From CAZAFL01 sp964484465 (lineage in GTDB: Bacteria; Bacteroidota; Ignavibacteria; UBA10030; SZUA-254), in assembly GCA_964484465.1 (NCBI GenBank), contig CAZAFL010000010.1:1-64000 (forward strand): a DNA stretch of 64,000 nucleotides, in the 5' to 3' direction. The translations under genes were made by a program, and so were the position numbers. The notes beneath the pieces were generated by a model, which was not told where the DNA came from, made no database searches, and worked only from the letters and a program-made list of their open reading frames with translations. Numbering within the stretch: the first letter of the stretch is position 1; each line of letters begins with the position of its first letter. Shown here piece after piece: positions 17,424 to 26,451 of this stretch.

Positions 17424-18812
17424 TCATCTTGCCATATACTCGATCACATCGTATCGTGTCAGAATACCGATGATCTTGTGGTCTTCTTCCACCAATACTG
17501 CCGAATCTTTTTTCTTCAAGAAATCGATGGCATGTTCGATTGGTGCTGTTACACCGAGGACCGGGAATGAAGGCTCCATCAGGGTTTTGACCGTAGCGTC
17601 GAGCCTGGAGTTATCCTCGAGTACTGCCGTCATGAGGTCGTTGTCGATGATTGTGCCTACCGATTTTCCCCTCTCTATCACGGGTAATTGTGATACGTCG
17701 TTTTCCTTAAAGAGGTCGAGTGCTTTACGGACAGTTGTTATCGGATCGACAGCGATAAGTTGCGGAACATTCTTCGCTTTGCTTTGTAAAACAAACCTCA
17801 CGGTGATACGGTCTGGTATGAGGAACCCATTCTCACGCATCCAATCATCATTATAAATTTTGCTGAGATAGCGTTCGCCGGTATCGGGGAGGAGAATCAC
17901 CATAACATCATTGTCTTTCATCCTGTCGGCATATTTGAGTGCACCCGCCATAGCCGTGCCGCATGAACCGCCGACGAAAATTCCCTCCTCGCGTGTTAAA
18001 CGTCGTGCCATGAGGAATGATTCCTTGTCGTTGGCTTCAACCATGTCATCGATCACTTCAAAGTTCAATGTTCCTGGAAGCCAATCCTGACCGATACCCT
18101 CAACTTTATATGTTTTCAGCGTTGGTGAATATTTTTTTGTATAGAAATACTCCCGCAATACTGAGCCTTTCGGGTCAATGCCGACGACCTTAAGATTCGG
18201 GTTTTGTTCCTTCAGGTATTTACCTGCACCCGAGATCGTTCCGCCCGTCCCGACTGCGCAGACAAAATAATCAATTTGTCCGCCGGTCTGTTCCCAGATT
18301 TCCGGTCCGGTTGTCTTGTAGTGCGCTTCGGGGTTCTTGGGATTAAAATATTGATTTGCCAGAATTGAATTCGGTGTTTCGCGAACAATACGTTTTGCGA
18401 CTTCAGTATAACTTTCGGGTGAGTCGTGAGGGACTGCAGTCGGGGTGACGATAACATCGGCGCCGAATGCGCGGAGAAGGCGAATCTTTTCAATGCTCAT
18501 TTTGTCGGGCATCGTGAAAATACACTTGTAACCTTTAATCGCTCCGACGATGGCAAGACCAAGCCCGGTGTTGCCTGAGGTTGCTTCGACAATCGTACCG
18601 CCGGGACGCAAACGGCCCTCGTGCTCCGCCTCTTCGATGATTTCCAGCCCAATCCGGTCCTTGACGGAACCGCCGGGGTTGAATGTTTCCACTTTTACAA
18701 AATAGTGTCCCTTATATCCCCGCGTAATCTTGTTGAGCTTCACAAGTGGCGTATTCCCAAGAGTGCCGAGGATAGTTTCATGAAATTTAATTTTCTTGAT
18801 GTCGGTAAGCAT
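17424..18812 (-). CDS. Cystathionine beta-synthase with tandem CBS domains
   Basis: A 462-residue fold-type II PLP enzyme that condenses serine and homocysteine into cystathionine. The PLP lysine is Lys51 in NPGGSVKDRIG, with EATSGNTGLGLA binding the cofactor phosphate and GTGGTISGAGKYLK further on. From about residue 330 there is a pair of CBS motifs (VPQLIAVDPITTVRKAL and LMEPSFPVLG), usually a regulatory adenosine- or SAM-sensing module. The tandem CBS tail separates it from plain cysteine synthase. Its partner enzyme is the next gene downstream. Confidence 0.94.
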   Translation of the reverse strand: MLTDIKKIKFHETILGTLGNTPLVKLNKITRGYKGHYFVKVETFNPGGSVKDRIGLEIIEEAEHEGRLRPGGTIVEATSGNTGLGLAIVGAIKGYKCIFTMPDKMSIEKIRLLRAFGADVIVTPTAVPHDSPESYTEVAKRIVRETPNSILANQYFNPKNPEAHYKTTGPEIWEQTGGQIDYFVCAVGTGGTISGAGKYLKEQNPNLKVVGIDPKGSVLREYFYTKKYSPTLKTYKVEGIGQDWLPGTLNFEVIDDMVEANDKESFLMARRLTREEGIFVGGSCGTAMAGALKYADRMKDNDVMVILLPDTGERYLSKIYNDDWMRENGFLIPDRITVRFVLQSKAKNVPQLIAVDPITTVRKALDLFKENDVSQLPVIERGKSVGTIIDNDLMTAVLEDNSRLDATVKTLMEPSFPVLGVTAPIEHAIDFLKKKDSAVLVEEDHKIIGILTRYDVIEYMAR

Positions 18813-18842
18813 ATACTCTCCGTCTAAACTATGATACTGACT

Positions 18843-18861
18843 TACTCAATACTAACGTACT
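18843..18861. repeat. Right arm of the 19-bp inverted repeat around the beta-synthase gene
   Basis: TACTCAATACTAACGTACT, exact reverse complement of 17,265-17,283. It sits between the start of the beta-synthase gene and the stop of larB, in the 51-base gap, and is followed by another TACTCATTACT unit that runs into the larB stop codon. Confidence 0.8.
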
Positions 18862-18863
18862 CA

Positions 18864-19619
18864 TTACTGCCTTTCCTGGTTCATGAGGCTCGCTGAAAAT
18901 CCGGCTCCGAAACCATTGTCGATGTTTACGACTGTGACTCCGCTTGCGCATGTGTTCAGCATGCCGAGCAATGCGGCGACGCCCTGAAAACTTGCACCGT
19001 AGCCTATGGATGTCGGTACGGCAATGACCGGAACATCGACAAGGCCGCCGACAACACTCGGCAGGGCTCCTTCCATTCCGGCAACCACAATAATGACGCT
19101 CGCCTTCATTAATTTATCGGACTGGGATAATAGCCGATGTATTCCAGCAACCCCGACGTCATACAATGTATCAACTGGGTTACCAAGCATCCGGGCAGTC
19201 GTCACTGCTTCCTGCGCCACGGGAACATCCGACGTTCCCGCGGATATGACAAGAATTGTTCCGCGACCAGGCATTACCTTTTTTGGTTCATTTGCTGTGA
19301 TTGTGCGGGAAACAGCGTCGAAACGGGCCTGCCGGATTTTTCGTTTGACAGCTTTGAAATGCTCACTTGTCGCTCTTGTTGCCAACAGCGGACGGGCATT
19401 ATGCGCGATTCTTGCCGCGATTTCCGCTACCTGAGCCGGTGTTTTTCCCTGGCAAAGAATGACCTCGGGAAAACCCTGACGGAGCTGGCGATGATGGTCG
19501 ACAGTTGCAAACCCCAGGGAATCAAATCGAAGAGTGACGAGGTGTTCAATCATCTGCTGTTCGCTTACATTTCCGCTTTTGTACTGCCGCAGGAGATGTC
19601 CCAACTCTTTTTTCGTCAT
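18864..19619 (-). CDS. larB: Nickel-pincer cofactor biosynthesis protein LarB
   Basis: LarB carboxylates nicotinic acid adenine dinucleotide at the start of nickel-pincer nucleotide synthesis. The 251-residue protein has the LarB-specific N-domain (RFDSLGFATVDHHR.LR.GFPEVI) and a C-terminal PurE-like domain with ISAGTSDVPVAQEA, GVAGIHRLL, VAGMEGALPSVVGGLVDVPV and the final NIDNGFGAGFSA. The PurE-like fold could be mistaken for AIR carboxylase, but these motifs are LarB. No larA, larC or larE is in the window. It may be the first gene of the downstream sulfur amino acid run. Confidence 0.92.
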   Translation of the reverse strand: MTKKELGHLLRQYKSGNVSEQQMIEHLVTLRFDSLGFATVDHHRQLRQGFPEVILCQGKTPAQVAEIAARIAHNARPLLATRATSEHFKAVKRKIRQARFDAVSRTITANEPKKVMPGRGTILVISAGTSDVPVAQEAVTTARMLGNPVDTLYDVGVAGIHRLLSQSDKLMKASVIIVVAGMEGALPSVVGGLVDVPVIAVPTSIGYGASFQGVAALLGMLNTCASGVTVVNIDNGFGAGFSASLMNQERQ

Positions 19620-19751
19620 GATTGAATTTTTTCAGAAAAGATTGCGTTTTCGTGCACTCTGCGGGAGAGGATGCGATGAAAATATACTCGTTTTTGCCGG
19701 CAGAAGCAAGGGATTCTTTTTCGCGGCGTTCATTAGGCGGAGAATGTATCC

Positions 19752-19780
19752 TTGTATCTTTATCCCTTTTTTCGTACTTT
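19752..19780 (+). promoter_or_regulatory. Putative plsY promoter
   Basis: TTGTAT (19,752-19,757), 17 bases, TACTTT (19,775-19,780), in the divergent gap between larB and plsY. The expected start near 19,787 leaves a leader of about 30 bases before the TTG start codon. Confidence 0.4.
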
Positions 19781-19816
19781 ATGACTGATTAGCTCAATGA
19801 TTTTCAAAGTCTACAG

Positions 19817-20443
19817 TTGTTGCCATATTTAGTAAGTGCAGCGCTCGGATACCTGATCGGTTCTTTTCCTACTGCCTACCTGTTCATTAAGTGGAAAGCA
19901 CACATCGACATACGTCGGGCTGGCAGCGGGAATGTAGGTGCAATGAATGCATACGACATTACAGGTTCGCGCACTGTTGGAATTTGTATTATGGTTATCG
20001 ATATGCTGAAAGGAATTATTGCAGTGGCTGTCTGTGCATTGATTTGGGGAGATAATGTCCAATTGATGAGTACCGGGGGAATTTTCGCTGTAGTTGGACA
20101 CAATTATCCCGTGTGGCTTAGCTGGAAAGGAGGGAGAGGGCTTGCTACATCAGCCGGAATTATGGTCGTTCTTGGCTGGATGCTGGTAGCAGTCTGGGGT
20201 AGTTTGTGGGTTATGACATATAGTGCATCGAGAAATATTCATAAATCAAATATTCTGGCTTCTGTTATCAGTCCTTTTGTTCTCTTATTGTTTCCCGAAC
20301 CATGGCTCAATTCAATTCTCCCATCATTTACTCGAGTCAATATATTTATCAGTACTTCTTTCGTGATATCAATCATGATTCTTCTTCGACATGTTGATGT
20401 CATCAGGGAATTTTTGAACGGATACAAACAACAATCATTATAA
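19817..20443 (+). CDS. plsY: Glycerol-3-phosphate acyltransferase PlsY
   Basis: An integral membrane enzyme that acylates glycerol-3-phosphate with acyl-phosphate, the entry to phospholipid synthesis. At 208 residues it has the three PlsY motifs: GYLIGSFPTAYLF with RRAGSGNVGAMNA, the glycine-rich GHNYPVWLSWKGGRGLATSAG, and a C-terminal NI-containing loop; five or more hydrophobic segments are evident. There is no in-frame ATG or GTG after the stop at 19,790, so translation must start at TTG 19,817 or TTG 19,820. Confidence 0.93.
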   Translation: MLPYLVSAALGYLIGSFPTAYLFIKWKAHIDIRRAGSGNVGAMNAYDITGSRTVGICIMVIDMLKGIIAVAVCALIWGDNVQLMSTGGIFAVVGHNYPVWLSWKGGRGLATSAGIMVVLGWMLVAVWGSLWVMTYSASRNIHKSNILASVISPFVLLLFPEPWLNSILPSFTRVNIFISTSFVISIMILLRHVDVIREFLNGYKQQSL

Positions 20444-20452
20444 ATTATATCT

Positions 20453-21346
20453 ATGGAAAAATTTGACGTTGTGGATTTACAGGAAATGGCAAGGCAAATC
20501 CGGCGTGATATCATCAAAATGTTGATGATCTCGAAATCCGGGCACTCCGGCGGTCCGCTTGGCTTAGCAGATATTTTCGCCTCTCTCTATTTTAATATTT
20601 TGAAAATAGACCCGAAGAACCCTCACTGGGAAGGAAGGGATTACTTCTTTCTGTCGGCAGGACATCTCTGCCCGGTGTGGTATGCAACGCTCGCCCGCAG
20701 GGGATTCCTCCCAATCAGTGAGCTCAACACCCTGCGGAAAATCAACGGACGACTGCAGGGTCATCCGGCGCCGCCGTATACACACGGAGTTCCGGGAGCT
20801 GAAATTGCTTCAGGCGCCCTCGGCCAGGGAATGTCGGTCGCCGTGGGATGCGCCCTCGGCTTACGGCTTGATAAGAAGCCGAACCGTGTCTACGTTCTCC
20901 ACGGCGACGGTGAACTTGATGAGGGACAAATTTGGGAGTCCATGATGACGGCAGGTCATCATAAGGTCGATAATCTTATCGCGATTGTCGACCGGAACCA
21001 TTGTCAGATTGATAATCGCACTGAAAAGGTGATGGAATTAGAACCTCTCGCAGATAAATGGAAAGCGTTCAACTGGCACGTGCTGGAATGTAACGGAAAT
21101 GATATCGGTCAGTTTCTGAAGACAATCAAACAAGCGGAGGAATTGAAAGGAAAACCCGCCGTCATTATTGCCCACACATATATGGGAAAGGGTGTATCAT
21201 TTATGGAGGATGATTACAAATGGCATGGTGTTCCACCGAATGAAGAGCAGGGGAAACAGGCGCTTCATGAAATTGCACCGACAAGATACGGCGATTTTAT
21301 CGAATTCGAATGGGAAAAACAACCGGTTGAAGTTGGAGTAAAGTAA
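20453..21346 (+). CDS. Transketolase, N-terminal (TPP-binding) subunit
   Basis: Half of a split transketolase, 297 residues, carrying the thiamine-diphosphate pyrophosphate-binding part. Landmarks are SGHSGGPLGLADIFASLYF, the catalytic-domain GALGQGMSVAVG, and HGDGELDEGQIWESMMTAGHHKVDNLI, the TPP/Mg GDG-N motif. It acts with the next gene in the non-oxidative pentose phosphate pathway. The ATG lies nine bases after the plsY stop, so these genes are probably co-transcribed. Confidence 0.94.
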   Translation: MEKFDVVDLQEMARQIRRDIIKMLMISKSGHSGGPLGLADIFASLYFNILKIDPKNPHWEGRDYFFLSAGHLCPVWYATLARRGFLPISELNTLRKINGRLQGHPAPPYTHGVPGAEIASGALGQGMSVAVGCALGLRLDKKPNRVYVLHGDGELDEGQIWESMMTAGHHKVDNLIAIVDRNHCQIDNRTEKVMELEPLADKWKAFNWHVLECNGNDIGQFLKTIKQAEELKGKPAVIIAHTYMGKGVSFMEDDYKWHGVPPNEEQGKQALHEIAPTRYGDFIEFEWEKQPVEVGVK

Positions 21347-21387
21347 ATTGTCGCAGATGTTATTTATGTAGAAAGGTAAAATGATCA

Positions 21388-22347
21388 ATGCCCAAGTATC
21401 AATCAAAAGAATTAAAAGCAACCAGGCTGGGCTTCGGTGAAGCTCTCGTCGAGCTCGGTCAGGAAAATCCGAATGTCGTTGTCCTCGGCGGTGATGTCAC
21501 CGGGTCTGTGCGTACCGATTTGTTTATGAAAGCTTTTCCGGAAAGATTTTTTACCGTCGGTGTTGCTGAACAGGATATGATGGGAACGGCGGCGGGGTTT
21601 GCCGTCGCTGGTAAAATTCCTTTCGCTTCGACCTACGGCGAATTCGCGGTCGGACGGCCCTTCGACCAGATCCGTCAATCGATTGCGTACAGTCAATTAC
21701 CGGTAAAAATCTGCGCCTCGCATTGCGGTATCACAGTCGGACCTGATGGCGCCACACATCAATCGCTCGAAGATATTGCAATCATGCGGGTGCTTCCGCA
21801 TATGACGGTTGCTACACCATGTGATTATCATGAAGCGAAGAAAATGGTGAAAGCCACGATCAGCTGGAAACATCCGATTTATATTCGATTTTTCCGGGAC
21901 AATACGCCCGTATTCACCGACCCATCGTCATCATTTCAATTGGGGAAAGCCGATACGCTCGTCAACGGAACCGATGTTACTATCATTGCGTGCGGACTAC
22001 AGGTGTGGGAAGCAATTCTTGCGGAAGAAGCCCTTGCCGCTGAATGCGTCAGTGTTCGCCTTATCAACATGCACACCATCAAGCCACTGGACAAAGATGC
22101 TGTCATCAAAGCGGCGAGGGAAACAGGAGCTATTGTGACGGCGGAGGACCATCAGAAGCATGCCGGTTTGGGTGGTGCCGTTGCTGAAGTCCTTGCCCAG
22201 GCGGTTCCGACGCCTCAGGAATTCGTTGCAGTAAATGACACATTCGGCGAATCAGGGAGAGGGGACGAATTAATGAAAAAGTATGGAATTGCAAAGGATG
22301 ATATTATCGCAGCAACAAGGAGAGTGTTGAAACGTAAAAAGAAATAA
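21388..22347 (+). CDS. Transketolase, C-terminal (pyrimidine-binding) subunit
   Basis: The second half of the split transketolase, 319 residues. It has the pyrimidine-binding domain (TRLGFGEALVELG, GVAEQDMMGTAAGFAVAGKIPF, with the catalytic Glu of AEQ) and the C-terminal transketolase domain with ALVDG-like and VTAEDHQKHAGLGGAVAEVLA. Two-gene transketolases are common in Bacteroidota relatives, archaea and Firmicutes; this is not a broken gene, since both halves start and stop cleanly with a 41-base spacer. Confidence 0.94.
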   Translation: MPKYQSKELKATRLGFGEALVELGQENPNVVVLGGDVTGSVRTDLFMKAFPERFFTVGVAEQDMMGTAAGFAVAGKIPFASTYGEFAVGRPFDQIRQSIAYSQLPVKICASHCGITVGPDGATHQSLEDIAIMRVLPHMTVATPCDYHEAKKMVKATISWKHPIYIRFFRDNTPVFTDPSSSFQLGKADTLVNGTDVTIIACGLQVWEAILAEEALAAECVSVRLINMHTIKPLDKDAVIKAARETGAIVTAEDHQKHAGLGGAVAEVLAQAVPTPQEFVAVNDTFGESGRGDELMKKYGIAKDDIIAATRRVLKRKKK

Positions 22348-22370
22348 ATCTGCCCGCTGGAAAACTCGTT

Positions 22371-23591
22371 ATGCAAAAGAAAATAATTATTCTTTTTATT
22401 GTCGTCGGACTCCCCTTCGCTGTCGGTCTCTGGGCAGGTTATGGTTTTGGTCACCGTCGTGATACCGCAGGAGATAATGATGCGGGAGGATATTCATCTG
22501 ATCCTTCTGCGATAAAGCAGGCGGGCTATTACCAATCCGCAACACGCGACAGTATCTCAAGCGAGCTTAACACACAACGCTCCAATGCTATCACCAGGGC
22601 AGTAGCGATGGCAAGCCCCGCCGTTGTCGGCATCAACGTGACTGAAGTGCGTGAATACCAGTACCAGGATCCGCTCTCGCAGTTGTTCGGGAATGACCCG
22701 TTTTTCCGTCAATATTTCGGTGATAGAACGATACGGCAGGAAGTGAAGGGACTCGGTTCCGGATTTATTGTATCTCCCGATGGATATATCCTTACGAACG
22801 ACCACGTTGCCGGTAATGCAAAAGAAGTTACCATCACTTTGACGAACAAAGAAAAATATAAAGCGAAACTGGTGGGGACGGATATGGTTTCCGATATCTG
22901 CCTCTTGAAGATTGAAGGGAAAAATTTCCCGTATCTCCGGCTCGGCAATTCGGATGATGTGATTATCGGAGAATGGGTGATTGCAATGGGTAATCCGTTC
23001 GGATTGTTTGAGATCAGTGACAAGCCGACCGTTACCGTCGGCGTGGTGAGCGCGACCGGCATGAACCTTAGTGCTGAAGGAGGGAGATATTATCACGGTA
23101 TGATTCAAACAGATGCTGCTATTAATTCGGGTAACAGCGGCGGACCGCTTATCAATTCTCTCGGCGAAGTGATCGGCGTGAATTCTGTGATTTTCTCACC
23201 AAATCAGGGAAATATCGGACTCGGATTCGCGATCCCGATCAACCGTGTCAAGAATATTCTTTCCGAATTGAAGAGCACCGGCAAAATCGAACGGAATTTT
23301 TGGACCGGTTTGAACGTGCAGTCTGTCGATTATCGCGTCGCACGATATTTCGGATTGGATAAAGTTGAAGGCGTCATTGTCAGCGATGTGGAGCATGACA
23401 GTCCCGGAGAACGTTCCGGGTTCCGGGTTGGCGATATCATCGTTGAAATCAATGGTGAGCGGATTGCAAATGAAGATGTGATTTCCACCCTCCTTGCCGA
23501 GGCAAAAGCAGGCGATACGTGGAAAATAAAAGTATTACGTGAGAAAAAGTATTTTGACTTTTCCTTGAAACTGGAACGGCGTTCGTCGTGA
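22371..23591 (+). CDS. HtrA/DegP-type serine protease with PDZ domain
   Basis: A 406-residue envelope protease/chaperone. An N-terminal hydrophobic segment (about residues 4-22) anchors or exports it. The trypsin-like domain has His145 in TNDHVAG, Asp175 in VSDICLL and Ser256 in NSGNSGGPL. One C-terminal PDZ domain starts around residue 320 (GVIVSDVEHDSPGERSGFRVGDIIVEING). A single PDZ makes it DegS/HhoB-like in layout. Its stop overlaps purB in GTGA. Confidence 0.94.
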   Translation: MQKKIIILFIVVGLPFAVGLWAGYGFGHRRDTAGDNDAGGYSSDPSAIKQAGYYQSATRDSISSELNTQRSNAITRAVAMASPAVVGINVTEVREYQYQDPLSQLFGNDPFFRQYFGDRTIRQEVKGLGSGFIVSPDGYILTNDHVAGNAKEVTITLTNKEKYKAKLVGTDMVSDICLLKIEGKNFPYLRLGNSDDVIIGEWVIAMGNPFGLFEISDKPTVTVGVVSATGMNLSAEGGRYYHGMIQTDAAINSGNSGGPLINSLGEVIGVNSVIFSPNQGNIGLGFAIPINRVKNILSELKSTGKIERNFWTGLNVQSVDYRVARYFGLDKVEGVIVSDVEHDSPGERSGFRVGDIIVEINGERIANEDVISTLLAEAKAGDTWKIKVLREKKYFDFSLKLERRSS

Positions 23592-24892
23592 TTCCTCGCT
23601 ATACACGTCCTGAAATGGAGGCAATCTGGACCGAGGAGAATAAGTTCAGAATTTTTTTGGAAATCGAACTGCTTGCCTGTGAGGCACAGGCAAAGCTCGG
23701 CGTTATCCCCCGCGAAGCAATCAGCCGCATCAGAAAAAAAGCATCGTTCGCGATCTCCCGTATTCAGGAGATCGAGGCGGAAGTGCATCATGATGTGATC
23801 GCCTTCTTAACGAACGTGGGAGAACACGTCGGACCCGAAGCGCGGTTCATTCATCTGGGCATGACATCCTCAGATGTGCTGGATACCGGCCTTGCAATTC
23901 AAATGAAGCAATCTGCCGGGCTACTGCTGAAGGATCTTCAGACTCTGAAGAAAATTCTCGCCCGAAGAGCGAAAGAGTTCAAATACACCATCATGGCCGG
24001 CAGAACGCATGGCGTTCACGCGGAGCCCGTAACATTCGGATTAAAGCTCGCGCTGTGGTACGATGAGACAGGTCGGAATATTGAACGACTGCAGCGCGTC
24101 ACGAGGGAAATTTCCGTCGGCAAGATTTCAGGTGCCGTTGGTACGTACGAACACATTGATCCGTCGGTTGAAAAATATGTTTGTGAAAAGTTGGGGTTAT
24201 CTCCAGCGCCGGTTGCCACGCAAGTTGTCCAGCGCGACCTTCATGCGGAATTTGTAACGACCCTTGCCCTTGTCGGCAGCTCGCTTGAAAAGTTCGCGAC
24301 GGAAATCCGACATCTTCAGAAGACGGAAGTGCGTGAAGTAGAGGAGTATTTCTTCAGGACACAAAAGGGCTCGTCAGCTATGCCGCACAAGCGCAATCCG
24401 GTTACTTGCGAGCGTGTGGCGGGCCTGGCGAGAGTTCTCCGGGGAAATGCGCAGGCGGCCATGGAAAATGTTCCTTTATGGCATGAGCGGGACATCACAC
24501 ATTCATCAGTCGAGCGTATTATCATTCCGGACAGTTGTATTCTTCTTGATTATATGATTGTAACGTTCACTTCTGTTGTCGATAAACTACTCGTCTATCC
24601 CGAAAACATGAAAAAGAATTTACATCTCACTAACGGACTGATTTTTTCACAATCCGTGCTTCTTGCGTTGACGAATAAAGGAATGAAACGGGAAGACGCG
24701 TACCATCGAGTGCAGAAGCACGCGATGGATGTATGGTCGGGAAAATCGAATAGCAATGGCTTCAAGGAATTACTTAAATCCGACAAAAAAATATTATCGT
24801 TTATGAATAAAGGAGAGCTCGATAAATTGTTTGAGATGAAAAAGAGTACGCAGCATGTCGATTATATTTTTAGGAGGGTTGGATTAAAATAG
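23588..24892 (+). CDS. purB: Adenylosuccinate lyase
   Basis: PurB removes fumarate from SAICAR and from adenylosuccinate in purine synthesis. The 434-residue protein has the superfamily signature GSSAMPHKRNPV, the histidine loop MAGRTHGVHAEPVTFG and TSSDVLDT for substrate binding. It begins at GTG 23,588, which overlaps the protease stop in GTGA; translation then reads MIPRYTRPEMEAIWTEENKF, the usual PurB N-terminus, which supports this start. Confidence 0.96.
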   Translation: MIPRYTRPEMEAIWTEENKFRIFLEIELLACEAQAKLGVIPREAISRIRKKASFAISRIQEIEAEVHHDVIAFLTNVGEHVGPEARFIHLGMTSSDVLDTGLAIQMKQSAGLLLKDLQTLKKILARRAKEFKYTIMAGRTHGVHAEPVTFGLKLALWYDETGRNIERLQRVTREISVGKISGAVGTYEHIDPSVEKYVCEKLGLSPAPVATQVVQRDLHAEFVTTLALVGSSLEKFATEIRHLQKTEVREVEEYFFRTQKGSSAMPHKRNPVTCERVAGLARVLRGNAQAAMENVPLWHERDITHSSVERIIIPDSCILLDYMIVTFTSVVDKLLVYPENMKKNLHLTNGLIFSQSVLLALTNKGMKREDAYHRVQKHAMDVWSGKSNSNGFKELLKSDKKILSFMNKGELDKLFEMKKSTQHVDYIFRRVGLK

Positions 24893-24907
24893 AATGAGGA
24901 TGGTGTC

Positions 24908-26389
24908 ATGAAAAAGTATCAGAATTTTATCAACGGTAAATGGGTGGATGCAAAATCGGGCGAGGTATTTGATGACCGTAATCCTGCAAATTGGGATGAA
25001 GTTATAGGAACATTTCCACGGTCATCGAAAGAAGATGTCGGATCTGCGGTAAAGGCCGCGAAAGAAGCGTTTGATTCCTGGCGGCTTGTGCCCGCACCAA
25101 AGCGCGGAGATATCGTTCGCAAAGCGGGCGATATCATGACGGCACGCAAGGAAGAAATTGCCCGAGAAATGACTCGTGAGATGGGAAAGGTCCTCGATGA
25201 AACAAGAGGAGATGTTCAGGAAGGTATCGATACAGCGTATTATGCCGCAAGTGAAGGGCGAAGATTATTCGGGGTGATTGCCCCCTCAGAACTTTCCGAT
25301 AAATTCAATATGGCTGTCCGCGTGCCGGTCGGTGTTTGCGGATTGATTACTCCATGGAATTTTCCGATGGCAATCCCGACATGGAAAATTTTTCCAGCCC
25401 TCGTTGCAGGCAATACGATTGTCTTCAAACCCGCCGAAGATACACCGAAAACTGCAACAACTCTTGTTGAGATTCTGATTGAAGCGGGAATTCCTCATGG
25501 AGTGTTAAATCTGGTTCATGGATACGGTCCGGAAGTTGGTGCGCCGCTGGTTGAACATGAAGATATCGATCTCATCAGTTTTACGGGCTCCACTCAGGTC
25601 GGCAGAATCATCGCTGAAGTCTGCGGACGAACAGGCAAGCGTGTCGCGCTCGAAATGGGCGGCAAGAATGCGCAAATCGTCATGGATGACGCAGACCTCG
25701 ACCTTGCTCTCGAAGGTGTTTTGTGGGGAGCGTTCGGAACGACTGGCCAGCGTTGTACTGCAACTTCCCGGCTCATCATTCATGAGACTGTTTACGACAG
25801 GTTCTTGAATATGTTGATGAAGCGGACCGAAATGCTCAAAATAGGTAACGGGTTGGCAGAGGGTGTCGAGGTCGGACCCGTGATTAATCAGCAGCAGCTT
25901 CAAACAGTAGAAAAATATGTGCAGATTGGTGAGAAAGAAGGAGCGAAGATCGTGACAGGCGGGACGCGGGTGACATCTCCTGGTTGCGAAAAGGGATACT
26001 TTTTCAAACCAACAATTCTTGCCGATGTCGAACCGGCAATGCGCGTTGCAAGAGAGGAGATCTTCGGTCCTGTCCTTGCTATCATCAAAGTAAAATCAAT
26101 CACTGAGGCGATCAGCATTGCGAATAACACTCCTTACGGACTTTCCTCATCTATTTATACAAAGGACATTAATAAGGCTTACCAGGCCATCCGGGACATT
26201 CGGGCAGGCATTACGTATATCAACGCTCCGACCATCGGCGCAGAAGCGCACATGCCCTTTGGAGGCGTCAAAGGTACGGGAAACGGTCACCGGGAAGGCG
26301 GATGGACGGCGTTCGATATATTTACGGAATGGAAAGCCGTGTATGTCGATTACAGTGGGAAGCTTCAGCGCGCGCAAATTGATAATTAG
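24908..26389 (+). CDS. Aldehyde dehydrogenase (NAD(P)+), possible aminoadipate-semialdehyde dehydrogenase
   Basis: A 493-residue ALDH-superfamily enzyme with the full catalytic set: Asn in PWNFP, the coenzyme site GSTQVGR, the general base Glu249 in LEMGGKN and the nucleophile Cys283 in GQRCTATSR. The C-terminal stretch MPFGGVKGTGNGHREGG resembles the semialdehyde subgroup related to alpha-aminoadipic semialdehyde dehydrogenase. The gene after next encodes L-lysine 6-aminotransferase, whose product is that semialdehyde, so a role in lysine breakdown is a reasonable inference. GAGGATGG precedes the ATG. Confidence 0.9.
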   Translation: MKKYQNFINGKWVDAKSGEVFDDRNPANWDEVIGTFPRSSKEDVGSAVKAAKEAFDSWRLVPAPKRGDIVRKAGDIMTARKEEIAREMTREMGKVLDETRGDVQEGIDTAYYAASEGRRLFGVIAPSELSDKFNMAVRVPVGVCGLITPWNFPMAIPTWKIFPALVAGNTIVFKPAEDTPKTATTLVEILIEAGIPHGVLNLVHGYGPEVGAPLVEHEDIDLISFTGSTQVGRIIAEVCGRTGKRVALEMGGKNAQIVMDDADLDLALEGVLWGAFGTTGQRCTATSRLIIHETVYDRFLNMLMKRTEMLKIGNGLAEGVEVGPVINQQQLQTVEKYVQIGEKEGAKIVTGGTRVTSPGCEKGYFFKPTILADVEPAMRVAREEIFGPVLAIIKVKSITEAISIANNTPYGLSSSIYTKDINKAYQAIRDIRAGITYINAPTIGAEAHMPFGGVKGTGNGHREGGWTAFDIFTEWKAVYVDYSGKLQRAQIDN

Positions 26390-26392
26390 GAT

Positions 26393-26433
26393 GTAAAACC
26401 TCCCGCAGGTTCCAAACCTGCGGGAGGTTTTAC
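26393..26433. repeat. Perfect 19-bp palindrome (REP-like) upstream of the RAYT gene
   Basis: Arms 26,393-26,411 and 26,415-26,433 are exact reverse complements around a CCA loop; the core is CCTCCCGCAGG. It begins four bases after the aldehyde dehydrogenase stop and ends just before the RAYT gene, the classical position of a RAYT substrate. It may also act as a transcription end for the upstream gene, but no clear T-run follows. Confidence 0.9.
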
Positions 26434-26451
26434 AATACAAAGGGAGGATAC

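Noticed and set aside
18864..19619. PurE (AIR carboxylase) for the PurE-like domain.
   Set aside because: The N-terminal domain and the motifs NIDNGFGAGFSA and VVGGLVDVPV are those of LarB, and length is about 250 rather than 160 residues.
20453..22347. Two adjacent half-size transketolase genes looked like a frameshifted gene.
   Set aside because: Each half has its own start, stop and complete domain set, and split transketolases are normal in many lineages.
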